A stretch of DNA of 12,843 nucleotides, taken from F1-60-MAGs149 sp044369995. GTDB lineage: Bacteria > Actinomycetota > Thermoleophilia > Gaiellales > F1-60-MAGs149. The stretch lies in contig JBILWG010000041.1 of the NCBI GenBank assembly GCA_044369995.1, positions 1-12,843 on the forward strand. Reading direction: 5' to 3'. Below, one piece after another: positions 6,884-12,010 of this stretch. The position numbers and the translations under genes were made by a program. Each line of letters starts with the position of its first letter. Within the stretch, counting starts at the first letter, position 1. The notes below the pieces were generated by a model. The model worked only from the letters and a program-made list of their open reading frames with translations, ran no database searches and had not been told where the DNA came from.

Positions 6884-7795
6884 ATGCGCCGTCTCGCCCT
6901 GCTGCTCGGCATCCTCGCGTTGGTCGTGCCGGCGACGGCGCAGGCGGATCCGCGCGTCGTGGAGGATCCCTCGGCACAGCCGGACGTCGAGCAGGTCACG
7001 ATCCGGCGGGAGATCGGCTCCGTCGTGCTGCTGCGCTCCTGGTACGCCTCGTGGAACGGGCGGCTGCGAACGCTCCTCATCGCGTATCCGCGAACCGCAC
7101 CTGCGCAGGGCGTGCCGCTGCTGGTCACCAACCATCCGGCGGGCATGAGCATGATCTGCACCGACGAGGTCGGTCTGGCGGCGGCCCGCGCCGGGTACGC
7201 CCTCGCGTGTCTATCCGGACAGGGCGTGGTGACGCGCGCGTTCTCGTACGGCTCGGCCGGTCAGATCGCCGATCTCGCCCGCGCCCCGCAGCTCGTCGAC
7301 GAGCGCATTCCGGACATTCGCCTGGACGCGTCGCGGCAGTACCTCGCCGGCTCGTCGATGGGCGGCACCGAGGCACTGCTGGTGGCCCTGCGATATCCGT
7401 CCGCGTACGACGGCGTCGCGTCGCTCGATCCGGTTACCGATCTCGCGCGTCGCCACCGGTCGCTGCCGCTCAATCGCCGCGTGCTCCTCGAGGCCGAGTG
7501 CGGCGGCACCCCGGCGGCGCGCCCCGACTGCTACGCGATCCGCAGCCCGATCGGTCTCGTGGCCAACGCCCAGGCGCTGCCGTCGAAGCTGATGGTCTGG
7601 TACTCCGATCGCGATCCCGTGTCGGGCGAGCCGCTGCAGGTACCGGCCTTCGTCGAGGCGCTGCGCGCGCGCAGCCTGCCCGGTGCGCTCGATGTGCGGG
7701 TGGGCGACTGGGGTCACGGGGCGTTGTGGGATCGCACGGGCTACCGCCGCGCCTGGCTGCAGGCGCTGGGGTTGCCGGCTGCGCGCGCTCGCTGA
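6884..7795 (+). CDS. Secreted alpha/beta-fold serine hydrolase
   Basis: This 303-residue protein has an N-terminal signal peptide: a MRR start, a hydrophobic core over about residues 4-16, and a likely signal peptidase I site after ATAQA (residue 21). The nucleophile elbow GSSMG is at 156-160 with Ser158. Asp242 or Asp244 in YSDRDP and His278 in GDWGHG are the likely other triad members, in the usual order and spacing. HPAG (84-87) may supply the oxyanion hole. It resembles prolyl-oligopeptidase/esterase-like hydrolases, but the substrate is unknown. Four cysteines (92, 109, 206, 216) could form disulfides in the exported protein. ATG 6884 is chosen because the signal peptide begins there. 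The open frame extends upstream to 6734 but that part overlaps the typA start. It is followed, on the same strand, by the cyclase gene after 81 nt. Confidence 0.85.
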   Translation: MRRLALLLGILALVVPATAQADPRVVEDPSAQPDVEQVTIRREIGSVVLLRSWYASWNGRLRTLLIAYPRTAPAQGVPLLVTNHPAGMSMICTDEVGLAAARAGYALACLSGQGVVTRAFSYGSAGQIADLARAPQLVDERIPDIRLDASRQYLAGSSMGGTEALLVALRYPSAYDGVASLDPVTDLARRHRSLPLNRRVLLEAECGGTPAARPDCYAIRSPIGLVANAQALPSKLMVWYSDRDPVSGEPLQVPAFVEALRARSLPGALDVRVGDWGHGALWDRTGYRRAWLQALGLPAARAR

Positions 7796-7837
7796 CACCC
7801 GCGTCCGGTTGCGGACCCTTGACGCGAGCGGGCAGTG

Positions 7838-7869
7838 CCCCGACGCTTCGGGGAGTCCCCGGGGAGGAG
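7838..7869 (+). promoter_or_regulatory. Strong Shine-Dalgarno of the cyclase gene with pairing upstream C-tracts
   Basis: GGGGAGGAG (7861-7869) lies 7 nt before ATG 7877 and is the clearest ribosome-binding site in the window. Just upstream, CCCCG (7838-7842) can pair with CGGGG (7849-7853), and CCCC (7857-7860) abuts the GGGG of the site. The ribosome site could therefore be partly masked by RNA structure. An earlier hairpin, GTCCG/CGGAC (7803-7807/7812-7816), lies after the hydrolase stop but has no U-tract. No convincing promoter is visible between the two genes. Confidence 0.55.
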
Positions 7870-7876
7870 CACGACG

Positions 7877-8839
7877 ATGTGCGGTGATCTGAAGCTGGTG
7901 TTCGAGTCGATGCAGACGGTGGAGGGTCGGCAGGTCTCCAAGAGCCCGTGGGGCAAGGAGGACCAGATCGGTCGTCTCAACTGGATGAATCCGGCGGGTC
8001 AGGCCGAGCTGCTGGCGCGCCTCGACGGCTCGAAGGTCTTCGATCTCTCGGTCGACTACTTCAAGGGCATGCCCTCGTGGATCGCGGCCGGCGATCCGGT
8101 CTACGACATCTGGATGACGCACACGCCCGACGGCGCGATCATCGACGGCCTCGCCGGCGTCGACCCCAAGCTGCTCGAGACGTTCTCGTACGCGGGTGAC
8201 GCGATCCAGATGTACACGCACTGCGGCACGCATCTCGACACGCTCAACCACTTCGGGTACGACGGCATGTTCTGGAACGGCTGGAACCAGAAGGACAATC
8301 TCGGCAGCCGCCACTGGCTCGTCGGCGGCGCCGAGCACTATCCGCCCATCATCGGCCGCTGCGTCGTGATCGACGTTGCCGGCATGCACGGCGTCGACTG
8401 CCTCGATCCCGTGCACGAGATCACCGCGCAGGAGCTGCAGGACACGCTCAAGCATCAGGGCTCGACGATCGAGCAGGGCGACATCGTCCTGATCCGCACC
8501 GGTCGGATGACGGTCTGGCCCGACGTGCAGGCATACATCACGGACCAGCCTGGCATCGGCATGGGTGCAGCGCGTTGGCTGTGCGAGGAGGCCGGCGCGA
8601 TGCTGCTCGGCGCCGACAGCCTGAGCCTCGAGGTCGTGCCGAACCCGGATCCCGACACCTTCCTGCCGGTGCACTCGTACCTGTTTGCGACGGCCGGCTG
8701 CCCGCTGATGGAGGTGATCGACCTCGAGGAGGTCTGTCGCGAGAAGGTCTACGAGTTCGCCTTCATGGGCTTCCCGCTCAAGCTGACGGGTGCGACGGGC
8801 ACGCCGATCCGTCCGGTCGCGATTCCGCTGCGCAGCTGA
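7877..8839 (+). CDS. Cyclase-family metal-dependent hydrolase (kynurenine-formamidase-like fold)
   Basis: This 320-residue protein carries the signature of the Cyclase family (Pfam PF04199): HCGTHLDTLNH at residues 115-125, matching HxGTHxDxxxH. His115, His119 and Asp121 are the expected divalent-metal ligands and His125 the likely catalytic base. GDIVLIRTGR at 201-210 is also typical of the family. Known members hydrolyse N-formylkynurenine, isatin or other amide and ester bonds. At 320 residues it is longer than KynB (about 210) and fits the longer 'cyclase family protein' subgroup of unknown substrate. No signal peptide is visible, so it is probably cytoplasmic. The start is ATG 7877 with a strong Shine-Dalgarno. 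No tryptophan-degradation genes lie nearby. It ends 2 nt before the end of the convergent membrane-protein gene. Confidence 0.9.
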   Translation: MCGDLKLVFESMQTVEGRQVSKSPWGKEDQIGRLNWMNPAGQAELLARLDGSKVFDLSVDYFKGMPSWIAAGDPVYDIWMTHTPDGAIIDGLAGVDPKLLETFSYAGDAIQMYTHCGTHLDTLNHFGYDGMFWNGWNQKDNLGSRHWLVGGAEHYPPIIGRCVVIDVAGMHGVDCLDPVHEITAQELQDTLKHQGSTIEQGDIVLIRTGRMTVWPDVQAYITDQPGIGMGAARWLCEEAGAMLLGADSLSLEVVPNPDPDTFLPVHSYLFATAGCPLMEVIDLEEVCREKVYEFAFMGFPLKLTGATGTPIRPVAIPLRS

Positions 8840-8841
8840 AC

Positions 8842-9294
8842 CTACGCCTGGGCGTCGCGATGGGCGCGCCAGGCGAGCCACAGGGCGATCCCGAAGCCGG
8901 GCCACCAGATCAGATCGTTGGTGAGGATGATCAGCCCCGCCTCGAGCGGGACGCGATCCTGCAGCACCGCGCCGAGGAAGCCGATCGGCCCGAAGATCTT
9001 GCCGAGCAGGCCGACCAGCACGATCGGCCAGTGGCGGATCGGGTCGCGCGCTGCGATGGCGTAGCCGATGCCGTAAACGCCGACGATCATGCCGATGCAC
9101 TGCCACAGCTCGGGGTAGTTCGGCTGGTCGAGGCCGGCCAGCTCGAAGGCGCTAGCGGGGAACAGCACAACCCAGGCGCCGAAGAGGATGTTGTAGACCG
9201 CGGCGACGGCGAGCGTCACCTTGGCGACAGCTAGAGCGGGCGAACGGGTCGGGGCGATGGTGGCCATGGCCTGCTCTTCGTGTTCGGCGCGCAT
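8842..9294 (-). CDS. Small four-helix membrane protein of unknown function
   Basis: This 150-residue protein has four hydrophobic segments at about residues 20-46, 64-82, 89-111 and 118-143 and short charged tails. Distinct stretches are MIVGVYGIGYAIAARDP (69-85), HWPIVLVGLLGKIFGPIGF (88-106) and TNDLIWWPGFG (125-135). I do not recognise the family. It looks like a conserved small inner-membrane protein rather than a transporter. I chose ATG 9294 because it has a TATATC hexamer 6 nt upstream and mirrors the divergent HTH-MNT start exactly. The alternative, ATG 9267 (nine residues shorter), has a weak Shine-Dalgarno (AGCAGG) and is also possible. It is transcribed divergently from the toxin-antitoxin pair across a shared palindrome, so the HTH protein may regulate it. 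It converges on the cyclase gene with a 2-nt gap. Confidence 0.8.
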   Translation of the reverse strand: MRAEHEEQAMATIAPTRSPALAVAKVTLAVAAVYNILFGAWVVLFPASAFELAGLDQPNYPELWQCIGMIVGVYGIGYAIAARDPIRHWPIVLVGLLGKIFGPIGFLGAVLQDRVPLEAGLIILTNDLIWWPGFGIALWLAWRAHRDAQA

Positions 9295-9300
9295 GCAGAC

Positions 9301-9306
9301 GATATA
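9301..9306 (-). promoter_or_regulatory. -10-like hexamer for the membrane-protein gene
   Basis: TATATC reads on the minus strand at 9306-9301, with exactly 6 nt to ATG 9294. It is the mirror image of the HTH-MNT -10 about the palindrome centre. A 17-nt-spaced -35 would lie within the start of the divergent gene, and no good match is seen there. Confidence 0.5.
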
Positions 9307-9320
9307 CCGGTACCGGTATA
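9303..9320. promoter_or_regulatory. 18-bp perfect palindrome, candidate operator of the HTH-MNT protein
   Basis: TATACCGGTACCGGTATA is identical to its reverse complement and contains ACCGGT twice in tandem. It covers most of both -10 hexamers of the divergent genes. A dimeric HTH protein bound here would block both promoters. The N-terminal HTH of the adjacent MntA-like protein is the obvious candidate to bind it. The binder is inferred, but the palindrome is seen directly. Confidence 0.75.
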
Positions 9321-9322
9321 AT
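9317..9322 (+). promoter_or_regulatory. mntA: Consensus -10 box for the leaderless HTH-MNT/hepT operon
   Basis: A perfect TATAAT lies 6 nt upstream of ATG 9329, so transcription should start at the A of the start codon. No Shine-Dalgarno is present. No good -35 is visible at 16-18 nt spacing, so activity may depend on the consensus -10. Confidence 0.65.
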
Positions 9323-9328
9323 TACTGG

Positions 9329-9838
9329 ATGACACCAGATGCGTTGATTCGCGATGCGCGGCTGGCCGCGGGGCTTTCGCAGGCTGAGCTCGCACATCGC
9401 GCCGGCACCTCGCAGCCGGCGATTGCGCGGTACGAGGCCGGCACGAGCTCTCCGTCGATCGTCACGCTCGATCGCGTCCTGCGCGCCGCGGGTCGGCGCC
9501 TCGTACTTGGGAGTGAGCCGGGGTCGGCGCCCGCCGATGCGTCGCTGCCGCGCATTCGTGCGCTTCAGGCGCAGCGCCGGGCGATCCGCACGCTCGTTCG
9601 TGCGCACGGGGGACGCAATCCGCGCGTCTTCGGGTCCGCCGCGCGCGGTGATGATCGGCCCGAAAGTGATATCGATTTCGTCGTGGACTTCGACTTTGAC
9701 GATCGCGGGATCTTTCCGCTGTTCGACTTGCGCGATGCGCTCTCGGAGCTCCTCGGTGAGCGCGTCGATGTCGTGGCGTCTTCGTTCCTGAAGCCCGAGG
9801 TGGCCGAAGGCGTCGAGCGGGACGGGATTCGCATCTGA
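9329..9838 (+). CDS. mntA: HTH-fused nucleotidyltransferase antitoxin (MntA-like) of a HEPN/MNT toxin-antitoxin system
   Basis: This 169-residue protein has two domains. Residues about 5-58 form a Cro/CI (XRE)-type helix-turn-helix with GLSQAELAHRAGTSQPAIARYE at its core. Residues about 75-169 form a minimal nucleotidyltransferase domain with GS at 102-103 and DID at 114-116, matching GSx10DxD exactly, and Asp147 as the likely third metal-binding acid. In the studied type VII systems MntA transfers AMP units from ATP onto a HepT tyrosine to neutralise the toxin. The next gene is HepT, with overlapping ends. The HTH fusion implies that the antitoxin also controls its own promoter, probably through the palindrome at 9303-9320. 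ATG 9329 is preferred over upstream in-frame starts (back to 9221) because the HTH begins there and a perfect -10 lies 6 nt upstream. Confidence 0.9.
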   Translation: MTPDALIRDARLAAGLSQAELAHRAGTSQPAIARYEAGTSSPSIVTLDRVLRAAGRRLVLGSEPGSAPADASLPRIRALQAQRRAIRTLVRAHGGRNPRVFGSAARGDDRPESDIDFVVDFDFDDRGIFPLFDLRDALSELLGERVDVVASSFLKPEVAEGVERDGIRI

Positions 9839-10152
9839 GCCCGCGTGATCCACGCCTGCGTCTCGCCGACATCGTCACGGCGATCGACGAGATCGCCGAG
9901 CTCCACCTCGATGATCCCCATGCCGACGTAGCTTTGCGGTACCACTTGATCGTGATCGGTGAAGCCGTGACCGGAATCGGCGAGGACATCCGCGGTGGGC
10001 ATCCTGAGGTCCCGTGGGCTCGGATCGTAGGACTGCGTAACGAGCTCGTCCACGCCTACCATCGGGTCGACGATGAGGCGCTTCAGGTCCTGGTGCTTCC
10101 AGGATTGGCCGCGCTTCGTCGCGTCTGTGCGGAATTGCTGGCCGAGCTTTAG
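9835..10152 (+). CDS. hepT: HepT-like HEPN toxin (DUF86), probable CTG start
   Basis: This 105-residue protein is a HEPN-domain RNase toxin of the HepT family, which cleaves RNA (tRNA in some studied cases). The hallmark RNELVHAY at residues 68-75 matches Rx4HxY: Arg68 and His73 are catalytic, and Tyr75 is the residue MntA modifies. IGEAV (41-45) and PEVPWARIVGLRN (57-69) are also typical. The family normally opens with an RDPRL-like segment and a helix. Here SPRDPRLRLADI is encoded from 9838 onward, but no ATG, GTG or TTG precedes it. CTG 9835 overlaps the mntA stop as CTGA, just where ATGA would be expected. The first ordinary in-frame start, TTG 9934, would lose the first 33 residues, including the first helix. 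The loop after the first helix looks somewhat shorter than usual. Its stop overlaps that of the NylB-like gene. Confidence 0.85.
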   Translation: MSPRDPRLRLADIVTAIDEIAELHLDDPHADVALRYHLIVIGEAVTGIGEDIRGGHPEVPWARIVGLRNELVHAYHRVDDEALQVLVLPGLAALRRVCAELLAEL

Positions 10153-11306
10153 GTCTGTGCCAACAGCACGTCGGGCTCCTCGGCCGTCAGCGAGCGGGCG
10201 ATGGCACGGCAGGCGTACTCGGCGTCGGAGTGCAGGTCGTTGTCGTCGGGCGTATCCCAGGATGACTGCTTGACGACGACGACATTGCGGGGCCGATCCA
10301 CGTAGATCATCTGGCCGTGGATCCCGACGGCCATCACGCAGTCGGGGTCCACGCGCGGCTGGTACCAGCACGAGCGGTAGCAGCCGCCGGGCAGCCAGTC
10401 GGCGTAGTCGCCGATCGCCCAGTGCGACGGCTCGCCACCCGTCGTCAGGTCCTCGATGAAGTCGCTCGGCACGATGCCGGCACCGCCCTCGGCGACGATC
10501 ATGCCGAGCCGCGCGATATCGCGGGGCGTGCCGCTGAGACCGCCCGCAGCGCGCGGCACGCCGAAGCGGTCGAGCGTGATGTCGCCGTCGGCCTCCGCGC
10601 CCATCGGCACCCACAGGTACTGCGAGACGGCGATCGCGTACGGGAGCCCGCTGGCAGCCTCGCAGACCCAGCCGAGCATGTCGGTGGTCGGCGACATGTA
10701 GCGGAAGCGCTGCCCGTGCTCGCCCTCCTTCTGCCGCGAGGCGAGGAACTCGTGCAGTCCCATGTGATCGGGCGGCGCCGGATACCAGCCGGCGGCGTTG
10801 CGGTACAGCACGATGTCGGGGCCGGGCGAGTAGTCCTCGACGAACGAGTACGACGCCTCCATGTCCAGCAGGTGGCGGACCGTGGCGTCGCCGAAGCCGC
10901 CGTCGGCGACCGCTGGGACGTACTGCACGACGGGTGCGTCGGGATCGATCCTGCCGGCGCCGACGAGCGCGCCGCAGAGGAGCGCGGTGATCGACTTCGT
11001 CACGCTGAACATCAGGTGCGGCTCGTCGTCGCGGATGCCGGCGGCGAGCCACTCCAGCACGACCTTCCCGTCCTTGACGACGACGAGCGCGTCGGTCTGG
11101 GTCGTGGCAAGGTACTCGCTCAGGACGCGTTCGCCAGCGGTGCTCTCGAAGCGCAGATCGAGCAGGTTGCCGACGGCCTCGAAGGGCAGCGCTCGCGGGT
11201 GATGCCCGTGGCGGATGCGCGCGGTGGGAATCAGCTCGCGCACATGGCGGAACGACCAGAAGGCGTGCGGCGGGCGCATCCAGTTGTCGAGCGTGGGGCG
11301 GTCCAT
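10149..11306 (-). CDS. NylB-like serine hydrolase (class C beta-lactamase fold)
   Basis: This 385-residue protein resembles 6-aminohexanoate-dimer hydrolase NylB (392 residues) from end to end, by eye. The shared opening is PTLDNWMRPPH at residues 4-14, with RELIPTA at 23-29. The catalytic SxxK is SVTK at 101-104, the Tyr of the triad is Tyr203 in FRYMSPTTDM, and GIHGQ at 328-332 matches the family's C-terminal motif. The fold hydrolyses amides or esters through a serine acyl-enzyme. At the position I align with NylB Asn266, which aids nylon-oligomer cleavage, this protein has Ala254. A natural ester or amide is therefore more likely than a nylon oligomer. No signal peptide is visible. ATG 11306 has a CATACT hexamer 6 nt upstream. 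The gene is divergent from the TRIC gene, and its stop overlaps the hepT stop. Confidence 0.9.
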   Translation of the reverse strand: MDRPTLDNWMRPPHAFWSFRHVRELIPTARIRHGHHPRALPFEAVGNLLDLRFESTAGERVLSEYLATTQTDALVVVKDGKVVLEWLAAGIRDDEPHLMFSVTKSITALLCGALVGAGRIDPDAPVVQYVPAVADGGFGDATVRHLLDMEASYSFVEDYSPGPDIVLYRNAAGWYPAPPDHMGLHEFLASRQKEGEHGQRFRYMSPTTDMLGWVCEAASGLPYAIAVSQYLWVPMGAEADGDITLDRFGVPRAAGGLSGTPRDIARLGMIVAEGGAGIVPSDFIEDLTTGGEPSHWAIGDYADWLPGGCYRSCWYQPRVDPDCVMAVGIHGQMIYVDRPRNVVVVKQSSWDTPDDNDLHSDAEYACRAIARSLTAEEPDVLLAQT

Positions 11307-11312
11307 GCCCGG

Positions 11313-11318
11313 AGTATG
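11313..11318 (-). promoter_or_regulatory. -10-like hexamer for the NylB-like gene
   Basis: CATACT (4 of 6 matches to TATAAT) on the minus strand at 11318-11313 is followed by 6 nt and ATG 11306. No Shine-Dalgarno is visible. The leaderless geometry is shared with other genes in the window. Confidence 0.35.
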
Positions 11319-11344
11319 GTCGTTCGACGCGTGGGGTGCGACCC

Positions 11345-11350
11345 TATCCT
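11345..11350 (+). promoter_or_regulatory. -10-like hexamer for a leaderless TRIC-family gene
   Basis: TATCCT (TAnnnT) is followed by 6 nt and GTG 11357. TTCGAC (11323-11328, 16-nt spacer) is a weak -35 candidate. GGGAG abuts the GTG directly and is too close to act as a Shine-Dalgarno. Confidence 0.45.
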
Positions 11351-11356
11351 GCGGGA

Positions 11357-12007
11357 GTGGCCGACGTCACCTCGATCCTGCCGGACTTCGCCAAGGACAC
11401 GCCGGTCTGGCTGAGCCTCGTGGCGACGGCCGTCGGTGCGCTCGAGGGGGCGCTCCTGGCGCGGCAGCACGAGAAGCGCCTCGACATCGCGGGCGTGGTC
11501 GTCCTCGCCATCTCACTCGGTTTCGGCGGTGGCCTGATCCGCGACGTCCTGATCGGCAACACGCCGCCTGAGGTGCTGCGCCACTGGGAGTACATCGCCG
11601 TCGTCGGCCTGGCGGTGGTGGTGATCCTCGCGTTGGGTCGTCAGATCGCCCGGTTCGCGTACGCGCTGTTCCTCCTGGACGTGCTCACGATGGGGCTCTT
11701 CGCCGCGGTAGGCGCGCAGTATGCGGTGACGTTCCACCTGCCCGCGATCACGGCGGTGTTCGTCGGCTCGTTCGCGGCTGTCGGTGGCGGGCTGGCGGCG
11801 GCGCTGCTGCTCGGCGAGACGCCGCGGATCATGCGGCCGGGTCCACCGTACGCGATCGCGGCCGTTGGCGGCACCCTCGCCTTCGTGCTGCTCGACGGCG
11901 TCAACGGCGGGCTGGCCTCGACGGCGTGCATCGTCGTCGTCTTCGCGATTCGCATCATCGCCGAGCGCGCCGGTCTGCGGACCACGGCGATCAAGCCGCT
12001 CGACTGA
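11357..12007 (+). CDS. TRIC/UPF0126-family membrane channel protein
   Basis: This 216-residue integral membrane protein has about seven hydrophobic segments and the internal two-repeat layout of UPF0126 (YadS/YicG-like) proteins, prokaryotic relatives of TRIC cation channels. The first repeat has the conserved FGGGLIRDVLIG (residues 56-67). The second has VGGGLAAALLLGETP (142-156), where the Arg-Asp pair often found in this repeat is Ala-Ala. Studied TRIC homologues conduct monovalent cations as trimers. Some bacterial members are linked to glycine transport, so the substrate is open. I chose GTG 11357 because of the TATCCT -10 six nt upstream. GTG 11336 would add seven residues (MRPYPAG). 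It ends 3 nt from the end of the convergent beta-propeller gene. Confidence 0.87.
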   Translation: MADVTSILPDFAKDTPVWLSLVATAVGALEGALLARQHEKRLDIAGVVVLAISLGFGGGLIRDVLIGNTPPEVLRHWEYIAVVGLAVVVILALGRQIARFAYALFLLDVLTMGLFAAVGAQYAVTFHLPAITAVFVGSFAAVGGGLAAALLLGETPRIMRPGPPYAIAAVGGTLAFVLLDGVNGGLASTACIVVVFAIRIIAERAGLRTTAIKPLD

Positions 12008-12010
12008 CGG

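Noticed and set aside
7819..7847. TTGACG (7819-7824) as a -35 for the cyclase gene
   Set aside because: No TAnnnT-like -10 at 16-19 nt spacing. More likely chance.
5071..7887. A 938-codon open frame on the plus strand running opposite typA and across the hydrolase
   Set aside because: Low-complexity Arg/Ala/Val/Asp-rich product with no domain. It is the antisense shadow of typA, caused by high GC at third positions.
9221..9328. Upstream in-frame starts for the HTH-MNT protein
   Set aside because: These would read across the palindrome and the divergent gene. The HTH domain and the perfect -10 both point to ATG 9329.
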